Part shown: positions 10,194 to 18,254 of the stretch, piece after piece | Layout of the letters: each line of letters starts with the position of its first letter | How positions within the stretch are numbered: position 1 is the first letter of the stretch | Assembly (NCBI GenBank): GCA_945907045.1 | Contig: CAMDSH010000002.1 | Coordinates: 124,001 to 188,000 of the forward strand | Reading direction: 5' to 3' | DNA from: Rhizobium sp. Q54 | GTDB taxonomy: Bacteria > Pseudomonadota > Alphaproteobacteria > Rhizobiales > Xanthobacteraceae | DNA: 64,000 nucleotides | Notes under the pieces: model-generated | Told to the model about the DNA's origin: nothing | The model's input: only the letters and a program-made list of their open reading frames with translations | The model's database searches: none | Made by a program: the position numbers and the translations under genes

Positions 10194-10278
10194 GGTGCGA
10201 CAAAAACACGCGCCGCCAAATGCCGGTGCCGGGAATTTCGTTCGATGCATGGTGTTTATTTTTCCCGGAGGGACACCC

Positions 10279-11214
10279 ATGCAAAACAAAACACTCATTA
10301 CGCTTTCGATTGCCATGCTCGCCACGGGCTTTGCCGGCATCTCGCCGGCACAAACGCCGGCCCCGGCTCAGGCGCCCGCGGCGCAAGCGCCGGCTGCGGC
10401 TCCGGCCCCGCTGTTCGCCACCCGCAAGGTCGACGGTACCGATAACGTCTACATCTTCCGTTATCAGAACCATCAGGCGATGTTCATCGTCACGCCTGCG
10501 GGCGTGATCGCCACCGACCCGATCAGCTACGGGCGGCCGCAGGCGGCAAAAGCCTATGTCGAGGAAATCCAGAAGATCACCAAGGCGCCGATCAAATATC
10601 TGGTCTACAGCCACCACCATTACGACCACATCGCCGGCGGCAAGCCGTTCAAGGATGCCGGCGCGATCGTCGTAGCCCACAGGCGAGCCAAGGAGCGTCT
10701 CGCGGCGCTCAAAGGCCTCGATGTCGTCATTCCCGATCAGGTCGTGGACGGGAAGCGCACGATCACGCTCGGCGGCACCACGCTTGAGCTTATCTTCACC
10801 GGTCGCAACCATTCCGACTCGTCGCTGGTGATGTTCCTGCCGAAGGAAAAGATAATCTTCGCGGTGGACTTCAATTCGCTCGGCGCGGTTCCTTCACGGC
10901 TGGCCGTGAACGATTCCTACCCGCTCGAATGGGAAGCGTCCTTGAAGAAGATCCTGACGCTGAACTGGGAGCGCCAGATTCCTGGCCATCCCGGGCCCGG
11001 CGGCCGCCTCGGCACCAAGAAGGACATGGAAGAACAGCTCGCTTTCCTGACCGATCTCTCCGCCGAAGTTAAAAAGGCCTCCGATGCGGGCAAGTGCTTC
11101 GACCCGGCCACAAAGGACGTGCGGCTGCCGAAGTACGGAACGCTGCAAGGGTACGAGCAGAATATCGAGTGGAACATTCACCGCTGGTGCGGCTACTGGG
11201 GCCGCGGCATTTAA
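10279..11214 (+). CDS. Exported metallo-beta-lactamase-fold hydrolase
   Basis: Zinc-dependent hydrolase of the MBL fold, probably periplasmic. It is 311 residues. A signal peptide runs to about residue 24, then a Pro/Ala/Gln linker (to about residue 45), then the catalytic domain. The metal motif HHHYDH lies at residues 112-117, with TGRNHSDSSLVMF and the conserved AVDFNSLG downstream. A GGAGG ribosome site sits 6 bases before the ATG at 10279, which decides the start against an in-frame ATG 30 bases upstream. The substrate is unknown. A hairpin terminator follows. Confidence 0.87.
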   Translation: MQNKTLITLSIAMLATGFAGISPAQTPAPAQAPAAQAPAAAPAPLFATRKVDGTDNVYIFRYQNHQAMFIVTPAGVIATDPISYGRPQAAKAYVEEIQKITKAPIKYLVYSHHHYDHIAGGKPFKDAGAIVVAHRRAKERLAALKGLDVVIPDQVVDGKRTITLGGTTLELIFTGRNHSDSSLVMFLPKEKIIFAVDFNSLGAVPSRLAVNDSYPLEWEASLKKILTLNWERQIPGHPGPGGRLGTKKDMEEQLAFLTDLSAEVKKASDAGKCFDPATKDVRLPKYGTLQGYEQNIEWNIHRWCGYWGRGI

Positions 11215-11242
11215 TCTAACGGCGGCAATTCCTGAAACATCT

Positions 11243-11279
11243 GAAGCCCGGCGCAGTCAGCGTCGGGTTTCTTCGTTTG
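11243..11279 (+). terminator. Hairpin terminator after MBL hydrolase
   Basis: Stem AAGCCCGGCGC with loop AGTCA and GCGTCGGGTTT, one G-U pair, then CTTCGTTT. It lies between the convergent MBL hydrolase and Lrp-domain genes. Confidence 0.65.
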
Positions 11280-11328
11280 AGGGTATGAATTGTCCGTCGC
11301 GGCGAATTTGCGAAAGCGCCGCGCGGCA

Positions 11329-11571
11329 TTAGCCCTTGAACGCCTTGAAGGTGATGATGGTGCGGGTGTCCTGAATGCCGGGAAGAATCTGCACCTTCTC
11401 GTTCACGAAGTGGCCGATGTCGGTTCCGGGATCGACGTAGAATTTCACCAGCAGGTCGAAATCGCCGGCGGTGGAATAAATCTCCGACGCGATCTCGGTT
11501 TCGGCAAGCTTGTTCGCCACCTGATAGGACTTGCCGAGCTGGCATTTGATCTGGACGAAGAACGGGGTCAT
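11329..11571 (-). CDS. Stand-alone Lrp/AsnC ligand-binding (RAM) domain protein
   Basis: Small cytoplasmic protein of 80 residues consisting only of the alpha/beta RAM domain of Lrp/AsnC regulators, with no helix-turn-helix. It starts MTPFFVQIKCQLGKSYQV and ends RTIITFKAFKG. Such domains bind small metabolites, often amino acids, and assemble as dimers or octamers. An upstream in-frame ATG would add 18 residues without family similarity, so the start at 11571 is preferred. It lies 81 bases after the second HupE-like gene on the same strand. Any partner regulator is not in the window. Confidence 0.88.
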   Translation of the reverse strand: MTPFFVQIKCQLGKSYQVANKLAETEIASEIYSTAGDFDLLVKFYVDPGTDIGHFVNEKVQILPGIQDTRTIITFKAFKG

Positions 11572-11652
11572 GCGCGCCTCCCGGCCGCCGGAAATTCTGG
11601 CCGTCCCGCAATCCAGCAAAAACACCGCGCCGTGGCAAGCGTACCGGCGGCT

Positions 11653-12246
11653 TTACTTTGCGAGCCGCAGCGCCAGCACCAGAATGGCGGAAGCCGCCGC
11701 CCATGCGCCGAGGATGCGCGCGCCGATGCGCTGCCACGGGTAGCGCGGGCTGGCGGCAATCCAGGCCACCAATGCGGACAGCAGGATCGCGCCAAGCGCC
11801 GTTCCGGCGAGCGCAAGCAGCGTTTCGCTTGTAGAAACGACGGCGGGGACCGAGTCGAGCATCAGTGCGCCTGCCGCGGGCGCGGCAATGGCGGCGGGAA
11901 CGATCGTGGGCAAAGGCCGTCCGGTTGTGGCGAGCAGGCCGGCGAGCGCGGCGCCTGCGAGCACCATGATGTCGGCGTCATTAGTTGCGACGGCCAGCGT
12001 AACCGCGAGGATGGCGGCAACGCTCGCTGCCGCGAACACGCCGAAGACAGCGCGCCTGTGCGCGGCGGTTTGTTGGCCCGCCAGCAGGCCGAGCGCCACC
12101 AGAAACAGCGCATGCGCGGGCACCAGCAGCGGATGAATCAGCCCGCCGGGAAAACCGCCGACGCCTTCGATCACCACATGCGCGTCCGCGGCCTGAGGAG
12201 GAGCAAGCAGGCCAAGCGCGATGATCGCAATGCGGCTTGCGTTCAT
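11653..12246 (-). CDS. HupE/UreJ-family membrane protein (second of tandem pair)
   Basis: Inner-membrane protein of 197 residues with a signal-like first helix ending PPQAADAHVV and about six further hydrophobic segments. The block GGLIHPLLVPAHALFLVALG mirrors the GGFSHPLFGPDHVAAMVAVG block of its upstream neighbour, so the two look like diverged copies. HupE/UreJ proteins are linked to nickel or cobalt uptake. The usual HPxxGxDH motif is degenerate here (HPLLVPAH lacks the Asp), so metal handling may differ. Its ATG overlaps the upstream gene's stop in an ATGA, implying translational coupling. Confidence 0.8.
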   Translation of the reverse strand: MNASRIAIIALGLLAPPQAADAHVVIEGVGGFPGGLIHPLLVPAHALFLVALGLLAGQQTAAHRRAVFGVFAAASVAAILAVTLAVATNDADIMVLAGAALAGLLATTGRPLPTIVPAAIAAPAAGALMLDSVPAVVSTSETLLALAGTALGAILLSALVAWIAASPRYPWQRIGARILGAWAAASAILVLALRLAK

Positions 12247-12833
12247 ACGAAGCGGCCGAGGAAAACGAGTCCGGCGATGGCGATAACTCCGCCCGCCGTA
12301 CGCACCGCCATGCGCCCGTAAGGCCAGCGCGCCAGCAGGCCGAAGACGATGCCGGCAAGATGCAGGCACCCCGTCGCCACCACGAAGCCAAGCGAAAAGG
12401 CGATCGGGTCGGCGCCGCGTGGCAATTCGGTGCCATGCGCGTGGCCGTGAAAAATAGCGAAGGCGCCAACCAGTAGCGCGGCGACGAGAAGCGGCGGGCG
12501 CGCCGCCATCGCCACCATCATTCCCAGCAGCACCGCCGAAAGGGCGATGCCGATTTCGACGCCGGGCAGCGGCACGCCGAGAATGCCGAGCACGCCGCCC
12601 AGTGCCATCACCAGCGGGAAGATGACCGGGAAGAGCCAGATTGCCGGAGCGCCAAGGAACGCGCCCCACAGGCCGACGGCGACCATCGCGGCGACATGGT
12701 CGGGACCGAACAGCGGATGCGAAAAGCCGCCGAGAAAACCGCCCGCGATGCCATCGCCGCCATGTGCGAGCGCGCTCTCGGACGCCAGCGGCCACAATAG
12801 AAAAATAAAAAGTATCAGCCCGCGCCGAACCAT
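12243..12833 (-). CDS. HupE/UreJ-family metal transporter
   Basis: Inner-membrane protein of 196 residues with a signal peptide ending ESALAHGG and about six transmembrane helices. The family motif HPLFGPDHVAAMVAVGLWGA lies at about residues 39-58, and a histidine-rich FHGHAHG at about residues 137-143. Known relatives sit beside hydrogenase, urease or B12 genes and move Ni(II) or Co(II). None of those genes is nearby, so the metal is inferred from the family only. The stop overlaps the start of its paralogue by four bases. It diverges from the TPP riboswitch and thiM. Confidence 0.85.
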   Translation of the reverse strand: MVRRGLILFIFLLWPLASESALAHGGDGIAGGFLGGFSHPLFGPDHVAAMVAVGLWGAFLGAPAIWLFPVIFPLVMALGGVLGILGVPLPGVEIGIALSAVLLGMMVAMAARPPLLVAALLVGAFAIFHGHAHGTELPRGADPIAFSLGFVVATGCLHLAGIVFGLLARWPYGRMAVRTAGGVIAIAGLVFLGRFV

Positions 12834-12929
12834 CTCCGCAGGATAGCGGCGTTTTTGTCACCCGCAACGAGGCTGCGGCGATGGTTCGGCTTGCGCGCCG
12901 CCCGGCGCGGGATTAGGTATCAATCAGCA

Positions 12930-13020
12930 ATCTCATGGGGTGCCCGGCGCGCGGCCGGGCTGAGAGGCCAAAAGCCAACCCATCGAACCTGATCCGGGTC
13001 ATGCCGGCGGAGGGAGAGAT
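12930..13020 (+). promoter_or_regulatory. TPP riboswitch (THI element) controlling thiM
   Basis: All core THI-box parts are present in order: GGGGTGCCC at 12937-12945, a GC stem, GGGCTGAGAGG at 12957-12967, the ACCC and GAACCTGATCCGGGTCATGCC segments, then GGCGGAGGGA ending at 13015. The flanking P1 helix can form between ATCTC at 12930-12934 and GAGAT at 13016-13020. That 3' strand contains the A and U of the thiM start codon, and GGAGG in the conserved core serves as the Shine-Dalgarno. Bound TPP should therefore block initiation directly. Confidence 0.93.
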
Positions 13021-13804
13021 GCGAGCGCCGCAAAGCGACTTGCTCCATAGCGAACTGCCGTCCATCGCCGCCGATATTCTCGCGCGGCTGCGCCAGCGTG
13101 CGCCCCGCGTGCATTGCATCACCAATTCGGTGGCGCAGAATTTCACTGCCAATGTGCTGCTCGCTATGGGCGCCACGCCCTCGATGACGATATCGCGCGA
13201 AGAGATCGCGGCGTTCGTCGGGGGCGCCGACGCATTGCTGGTCAATCTCGGCACCTTCGATGCCGAGCGGCGCGTGGCGGTGGATATAGCTGTGAAGACG
13301 GCGAGCGAATCGAGGCTGCCGTGGGTGCTCGATCCGGTGTTCGTCGATCGCGCGCCGCCGCGCGCTGCCTTTGCCAAGGAACTGATCGGCAAGGGACCGG
13401 CGGTGGTGCGGCTCAATGCCAGGGAATTTTTCGCACTCGCGGGCGGCGAAGCCAAAAATGCAACGGTCGCGGTTTATGCGCTTGAACATAAACTCACTGT
13501 CGCGCTCTCCGGCGAGACCGATTTCGTCGCCGATGGTTCGCGCCAAGCCTCGCTCGCCAACGGCCATCCATGGATGGCGCGGGTGACGGCGATGGGCTGC
13601 GCCGGTTCAGCGCTTAACGCGGCCTGCCTCGCGGTGGAAAAAGATGCGTGGCGCGCCAGCGTGGCGGTGCTGCTCATTCTCGGGGTTGCGGGCGAAGTTG
13701 CGGCGGCAAATTCGAAAGGTCCCGGCAGTTTCGCAGCGGCGATTATCGATGCGCTGTTCAATCTCGACGGCGTTACGCTGATCCAGCGCGCAAAGGTCAA
13801 ATGA
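13019..13804 (+). CDS. thiM: Hydroxyethylthiazole kinase ThiM
   Basis: Phosphorylates 4-methyl-5-(2-hydroxyethyl)thiazole with ATP, the salvage entry of the thiazole half of thiamine. It is 261 residues, the normal length. Recognised parts are VHCITNSVAQNFTANVLLAM and GATPSMT near the N-terminus, WVLDPVFVDR in the middle and the ribokinase-type anion hole TAMGCAGSALNA near residues 199-210, where the usual Gly-Thr-Gly-Cys is Gly-Cys-Ala-Gly-Ser as in other ThiM proteins. Translation starts at the edge of the TPP riboswitch. Its stop overlaps thiE. Confidence 0.93.
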   Translation: MRAPQSDLLHSELPSIAADILARLRQRAPRVHCITNSVAQNFTANVLLAMGATPSMTISREEIAAFVGGADALLVNLGTFDAERRVAVDIAVKTASESRLPWVLDPVFVDRAPPRAAFAKELIGKGPAVVRLNAREFFALAGGEAKNATVAVYALEHKLTVALSGETDFVADGSRQASLANGHPWMARVTAMGCAGSALNAACLAVEKDAWRASVAVLLILGVAGEVAAANSKGPGSFAAAIIDALFNLDGVTLIQRAKVK

Positions 13805-14460
13805 TGACGCTCGATCTCTCACTCTATGCACTGATCGATCCTGAACACTCGGGCGGCCGCGCGCTTCCCGATCTGGCGCGGCAGGTGGGTGAGGGCGGCG
13901 CGACGCTGGTCCAGTTGCGCGACAAAAAGGGAACCACGCGCGAGATGATCGAACGGGCGCGCGAACTTGCCGCCGCGCTCGCACCGCTCGATGTGCCGTT
14001 GCTGGTCAATGACCGCGTCGATGTCGCGCTGGCGGCGGAAGCCGACGGCGTGCATATCGGACAGGACGACATGCCGGCGGCGGACGCGCGATTGCTGCTT
14101 GGCCGCACCGCGATCATTGGCCTTAGCATCAAGACCATCGCGCAGGCGCAGGAAGCGCCACTCGAAGCGCTCGATTACGTTGCCATCGGCGGCGTCTACA
14201 CGACGACGTCGAAGGACAATACGTCCGCGCCCATCGGGCTCGATGGCCTGCGCCAGATCGTTGGCACGATCCGTCTGCGCGCGCCGGAGATGCCGATTTG
14301 CGCCATTGCCGGCATTAACGAGAGCAACGCAGCGGATGTGATCGCGGCCGGGGCCGATGGCGTCGCGGTGATCTCGGCGCTCTCGCTTGAGCGCGATCCA
14401 ATGGCCGCCGCCGAGGCGTTGCGCGTCGTGATCGATGCCGCGCTGGCAAAACGGAAATAG
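13801..14460 (+). CDS. thiE: Thiamine phosphate synthase ThiE
   Basis: Joins HMP pyrophosphate and thiazole phosphate into thiamine monophosphate. It is a TIM barrel of 219 residues. The motifs are GATLVQLRDKKGTTREMIE for pyrophosphate binding (about residues 34-52), LLVNDRVDVALAAEADGVHI and GQDDMP, the phosphate-gripping TTSKDNTSAPIGLDGL and GADGVAVISAL. Two adjacent ATG codons at 13801 and 13804 can both start it, and the first overlaps the thiM stop in ATGA, so translation is coupled. This places synthesis and salvage under the same TPP riboswitch. Confidence 0.94.
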   Translation: MMTLDLSLYALIDPEHSGGRALPDLARQVGEGGATLVQLRDKKGTTREMIERARELAAALAPLDVPLLVNDRVDVALAAEADGVHIGQDDMPAADARLLLGRTAIIGLSIKTIAQAQEAPLEALDYVAIGGVYTTTSKDNTSAPIGLDGLRQIVGTIRLRAPEMPICAIAGINESNAADVIAAGADGVAVISALSLERDPMAAAEALRVVIDAALAKRK

Positions 14461-14462
14461 CA

Positions 14463-15260
14463 ATGACCGCCATCGCCGTCACCATCGCAGGTTCTGATTC
14501 CTCCGGCGGCGCCGGCATTCAGGCCGACCTGAAAACCTTTTCGGCGTTGGGCGTCTATGGCGCCTCGGTAATCGCGGCGCTGACCGCGCAAAATACCAGA
14601 GGCGTCACCGGCATCCACGACGTGCCTGCTGACTTCATCACGGCGCAGATCGACGCGGTGTTTTCCGACCTTGCTGTCGATGCAGTTAAAATAGGGATGC
14701 TCTCTCAGCCTAAAGCCATTCTCGCAGTGGCGGCAGGACTCGACCGATATAAAGCGAAGAACATCGTGCTCGATCCGGTGATGGTTGCAACCTCCGGCGA
14801 CAAGTTGCTGGCGCCCGAAGCCGTCGAGACGCTTCGCCGCGAACTCATTCCGCGCGCGCTGGTGGTGACGCCGAATTTGCCGGAAGCCGCCGCCTTGCTC
14901 GAAACAGCCGTGGCGCAGACCGAAGCGCAAATGCAGGAACAGGCGGAGCATATTCTCGCGCTTGGCGCGCACGCGGTGCTCATCAAGGGCGGACATGGCA
15001 GCGGCGCGGAAAGCGTCGATCTGCTGGTCACGCGAAAAGGGATGACGCGTCTTGCCGCCAAACGCATCAATACGAAACGCACGCACGGAACGGGATGCAC
15101 GCTGTCCTCGGCCATCGCCGCAGGACTGGCGAAGGGCCTCGATCTTCCCGCCGCCGTGCAGGCGGCGAAGGCTTACGTCACGGCGGCCATTGCAGCCGCG
15201 GACAAACTCGATATCGGTTCCGGCAACGGGCCGGTGCATCATTTTCACGCCCAATGGTGA
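14463..15260 (+). CDS. thiD: Hydroxymethylpyrimidine (phosphate) kinase ThiD
   Basis: Phosphorylates HMP and HMP phosphate to give HMP pyrophosphate, the partner substrate of ThiE. It is 265 residues with a ribokinase fold. The start ITIAGSDSSGGAGIQADLKT-type motif is present (here VTIAGSDSSGGAGIQADLK), with AALTAQNTRGV, MVATSGDKLL and the anion hole RTHGTGCTLSSAIAAGLAKG near residue 208. It starts two bases after the thiE stop. The set thiM-thiE-thiD without thiC or thiG points to salvage of both thiamine halves, although de novo genes may lie elsewhere. Confidence 0.95.
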   Translation: MTAIAVTIAGSDSSGGAGIQADLKTFSALGVYGASVIAALTAQNTRGVTGIHDVPADFITAQIDAVFSDLAVDAVKIGMLSQPKAILAVAAGLDRYKAKNIVLDPVMVATSGDKLLAPEAVETLRRELIPRALVVTPNLPEAAALLETAVAQTEAQMQEQAEHILALGAHAVLIKGGHGSGAESVDLLVTRKGMTRLAAKRINTKRTHGTGCTLSSAIAAGLAKGLDLPAAVQAAKAYVTAAIAAADKLDIGSGNGPVHHFHAQW

Positions 15261-15274
15261 AGCGGGAGAACGTC

Positions 15275-16351
15275 ATGAACAAAATCACGCGCCGCAATTT
15301 GGTTCGCGCCGGATCGCTGGGCCTTGCCGGTGCGCTCGCCGCACCATCCATCGCGCGCGCTGCCACAACGAAATGGCGGATGGTGACATCATGGCCGAAG
15401 CGATTGCCGGGGCCGGGCATGTCGGCGGAACGCATCGCCGATCGCATCCGCGAGCTCTCCGGCGGGCGGCTCGACATCACGGTGCACGCGGCGGGCGAAG
15501 TGGTGCCGGCGTTCGAGGTGCTCGATGCCGTCGGCAACGGCGTCGCCGATATGGGCCACACCGCGGCGTTCTACTGGCAGGGCAAGATGTCGGCGGCGGC
15601 ATTCTTCACCACGGTGCCGTTCGGCTTCACGCCGAGTGAGCACGTAGCGTGGGTGGATGCAGCAGGCGGGCAGGCGCTGTGGGACGAACTCTACGCGCCG
15701 TTCGGCGTCAAGCCGTTCATGGGCGGCAACACCGGCGTGTGCATGGGCGGCTGGTTCCGCCGCGAGATAAAATCGCTTGCCGATGTGCGCGGCCTGAAAA
15801 TCCGGTCGCTGGGGCTGGGCGGGGAAGTTTACCGCCGGCTCGGCGCCACGCCGCAAACCACCCCACCTGCGGAAATACTGGTCGGGCTGCAATCCGGCGT
15901 CATCGACGGCGCGGAATTTGTCGGCCCGGGATCGGATATTGCGCTCGGGCTCTATCGCGTCGCGCCATTCTACTACTACCCTGGCTTCAACAAGCCGAAC
16001 GGCACCGGCGAGTGCATCGTCTCGCTCAAAGCATTCTCCGCGCTCGATAGTGAACTCAAGGCCATTGTCGCGCACGCCTGCGCCACCGAAGCCAATTACG
16101 CGCTGGCCGAAATGGAGCGGCTCAACGCCGAGGCGCTTGCGGCTTTGACCTCGCAGCATGGCGTGCAGTTGCGAGCGTTCCCGGCCGATCTTGTTACCGC
16201 CGCGCGTAAACAGGCGGGGGATATCCTCGGCGATGTCGCCGGGCGCAGCGAACTCGCCCGCAAGGTGCACGACTCTTATCTGGCCTTCCGGACACGCACG
16301 ACGGCGTGGTCGCGCATATCCATTGAATCGGTGCTCGGCGCGCGCGGCTGA
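15275..16351 (+). CDS. TRAP transporter solute-binding protein, DctP family (TakP-like)
   Basis: Periplasmic binding protein of a TRAP transporter, 358 residues. It has a twin-arginine-type signal TRRNLVRAGSLGLAGALAAP. The mature part starts with KWRMVTSWPKRLPGPGMSAE and contains GHTAAFYWQGKM, SLGLGGEVYRRLGATPQT and GVIDGAEFVGPGSDIALGLY. These closely recall the 2-oxoacid binder TakP of Rhodobacter, from memory of the family. The start at 15275 has GGGAGA upstream, and an ATG at 15254 is a weaker alternative. It begins 14 bases after thiD and is probably co-transcribed. No TRAP membrane subunits are present, so it must use a permease encoded elsewhere. Confidence 0.88.
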   Translation: MNKITRRNLVRAGSLGLAGALAAPSIARAATTKWRMVTSWPKRLPGPGMSAERIADRIRELSGGRLDITVHAAGEVVPAFEVLDAVGNGVADMGHTAAFYWQGKMSAAAFFTTVPFGFTPSEHVAWVDAAGGQALWDELYAPFGVKPFMGGNTGVCMGGWFRREIKSLADVRGLKIRSLGLGGEVYRRLGATPQTTPPAEILVGLQSGVIDGAEFVGPGSDIALGLYRVAPFYYYPGFNKPNGTGECIVSLKAFSALDSELKAIVAHACATEANYALAEMERLNAEALAALTSQHGVQLRAFPADLVTAARKQAGDILGDVAGRSELARKVHDSYLAFRTRTTAWSRISIESVLGARG

Positions 16352-16352
16352 A

Positions 16353-16379
16353 AGCCCCTGCGATTGGGGGGTTTTTTAT
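16353..16379 (+). terminator. Weak hairpin terminator after the thi operon
   Basis: CCCC, a seven-base loop and GGGGGG followed by TTTTTT lie directly after the TRAP binding-protein stop. The stem is short, so strength is uncertain, but the T-run is good. Confidence 0.55.
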
Positions 16380-16563
16380 GGTTAACCGCAATTTAATGAT
16401 TCTGGACTGATCTATAGCCCCATACCGTCGCGCGGCCGCGGCTTGTCATGTATCGCGTTCGGCCAACCGGCGTTTCCAGTCAACCGTGCGTCAAAGCCTG
16501 GGCGGCAAATCCGCCCGAGCAGCCGCGCGCAACTTTTCAACTTTCCGGCAGAGGGGCCGATAC

Positions 16564-17229
16564 ATGACACCCAGATTTATCCAAACCGGCTTGGTGGCCG
16601 CGGCGCTTCTCGCTCTGCCGCTGACCGCGCAAGCCGCAGACCTTCCGAACACCTACAAGTCGCAGCCGTCTTACGCGCCGCTCGCCCGCTCGTGGAGCGG
16701 CTTCTATGCCGGCATCAACGGCGGCTAAGGCTTCGGCAAATCGAATTGGGATTCGCCGGTGGTGAGCCCGAGCCCGAAGGGCGCGCTGGTCGGCCTGACG
16801 CTCGGCTACAACTTCCAATACAATTCCTGGCTGTTCGGCGTGGAAGGCGATTGGGATCTTTCCACCATGAAGGGCAGCATTGCCTGCGGCGGCGGCACCT
16901 GCGAGACCAAGAACACCTGGCTCGGCACCGCGCGCGGCCGCATCGGCTACGCCTTCGATAATTTCCTGCCCTACTTCACCGCCGGTCTCGGCATGGGCGA
17001 TATCAAAGGCACCAACTCCAATCTGGCGACGACGGGAAGCAAGACCAAGGCCGGTCTCGCCATCGGCGCCGGTCTCGAATACGCCTTCATGGGCAACTGG
17101 AGCGCCAAGATCGAATATCTCTACGTCGATCTCGGCAAGTTCGACTGCGGCATCGCCTGCGGCGCCACGGTCGACAATATTAGCTTCAATGCCAACATCA
17201 TCCGCGCCGGTTTGAACTACCGCTTCTAA
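16564..17229 (+). pseudogene. Omp25-type outer-membrane beta-barrel gene interrupted by an in-frame TAA
   Basis: The first 54 codons encode a signal peptide (AALLALPLTAQAADLPNTY) and the opening strand WSGFYAGINGG. Codon 55 at 16726-16728 is TAA. The same frame then continues with GFGKSNWDSPVVSPSPKG, full barrel strands (LTLGYNFQYNSWLFGVEGDW, GRIGYAFDNFLPYFTAGLG) and the terminal NIIRAGLNYRF ending in the expected phenylalanine. Relatives read GGYGFG here, so one base change from TAC or TAT explains the stop. Apart from the stop the gene looks intact in length (221 codons) and codon use, so the event is recent, a sequencing error, or read through. A strong terminator follows. Confidence 0.85.
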
Positions 17230-17254
17230 CCTCCGCCACGCTGCCGAAACGAAG

Positions 17255-17290
17255 AAGCCCCGGGTCAAAACCCGGGGCTTTTTTTTCTTT
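17255..17290 (+). terminator. Strong rho-independent terminator after the barrel gene
   Basis: Perfect stem AAGCCCCGGG / CCCGGGGCTT around the loop TCAAAA, followed by a run of Ts. A good terminator supports the barrel gene having been an expressed unit. Confidence 0.9.
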
Positions 17291-17385
17291 GTCATTCCGG
17301 GACGGCGCGTTGGCGCCGGACCCGGAATCCAGATGCAAACTCCGATCCCGTTTCTGGATTCCGGATTCGCGCGCTCCGGAATGAC
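17291..17385 (+). repeat. Dispersed palindromic element, GTCATTCCGG type
   Basis: The 10-base ends GTCATTCCGG (17291-17300) and CCGGAATGAC (17376-17385) are inverted copies. An inner 11-base pair CCGGAATCCAG (17322-17332) and CTGGATTCCGG (17354-17364) is also perfect. The whole element can fold into one long hairpin between two convergent genes. Such palindromes are common between genes in this bacterial group. Confidence 0.8.
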
Positions 17386-17396
17386 AGGTTTTACAC

Positions 17397-18254
17397 TCAC
17401 GCCTTGAACGGCACCACCTTCTGCTTCTGCTCGCCGAGGCCGTCGATGCCGAGGGAAACGACGTCGCCGGCTTTCAGGAATTTCGGCTCCGGCTTGTAGC
17501 CAAGGCCGACGCCCGGCGGCGTGCCGGTGACGATGATATCGCCGGGGTTCATAAGCATGAACTGCGAGCAATACCAGACGATGTGCGCGCAATCGAAGAT
17601 CATCGTGCGCGTATTGCCGCGCTGGCGCTTCTCGCCGTTGACATTGAGCCACATGTTCAGGTTCTGCGGGTCCTTGATCTCGTCCTTGGTGACGAACCAC
17701 GGCCCGATCGGCCCGAAGGTCTCGCAGCCTTTGCCCTTGCCCCACTGGCTGCCCGAACGCTCGATCTGGAACAGCCGCTCCGACACGTCGTTGTGCAGGA
17801 AATATCCGGCGACGTAATCCAGCGCCTTTTCCTTCGAGGGAATGTTGCGCGCGCGCTTGCCGATGACGATGCCGAGTTCGACCTCGTGATCGAGCTTGGT
17901 GGATTCCTTCGGGATCATGGTGTTGTCGTTCGGCCCGACAATGCAGCCGGTGTGCTTGTAGAAAATCACCGGCTCCTTCGGGATCGGCATGCCGGCTTCT
18001 TCCGCGTGATCGCGGTAGTTCAGCCCGATCGCGATCAGGTTGCTGACGTGGCCGACGCAGGGGCCGAGCCGCGGCTTGCCGCTCACGGCCTTCAGGCGCT
18101 TGAGATTGGCTTTTTTGATTTTCGCCAGGCCGCCGGACGCGATCATCTCGCCGTCGATGTCTTTCACGACCTTCGAGAGGTCGCGGATTTTTCCATCGGC
18201 GCCAAGAATGCCGGGTTTTTCCTTCCCCGGCGCGCCATAACGTAGAAGCTTCAT
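17397..18254 (-). CDS. Fumarylacetoacetate hydrolase family protein
   Basis: Metal-dependent hydrolase or isomerase of the FAH superfamily, 285 residues, cytoplasmic. The metal site is visible: the carboxylates of DHEVELGIVIGK at about residues 120-131 and the downstream Asp in FLHNDVSERLFQ. The catalytic-loop motif IGLNYRDHAEEAGMPIPKEP and the terminal TGTPPGVGLG are typical. Family members act on acylpyruvates, oxaloacetate, 2-keto-3-deoxysugar acids or homoprotocatechuate products; the exact substrate is not clear and no pathway genes adjoin it. Confidence 0.9.
   Translation of the reverse strand: MKLLRYGAPGKEKPGILGADGKIRDLSKVVKDIDGEMIASGGLAKIKKANLKRLKAVSGKPRLGPCVGHVSNLIAIGLNYRDHAEEAGMPIPKEPVIFYKHTGCIVGPNDNTMIPKESTKLDHEVELGIVIGKRARNIPSKEKALDYVAGYFLHNDVSERLFQIERSGSQWGKGKGCETFGPIGPWFVTKDEIKDPQNLNMWLNVNGEKRQRGNTRTMIFDCAHIVWYCSQFMLMNPGDIIVTGTPPGVGLGYKPEPKFLKAGDVVSLGIDGLGEQKQKVVPFKA

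Noticed and set aside
12935-13018. In-frame extension of thiM into the riboswitch
   Set aside because: These codons are the conserved aptamer itself. The start at 13019 has the ribosome site and family N-terminus.
16537-17745. 402-codon minus frame crossing the barrel gene and the FAH gene end
   Set aside because: It joins antisense of the barrel, a terminator and a palindrome with another frame of the hydrolase, so it cannot be one gene.
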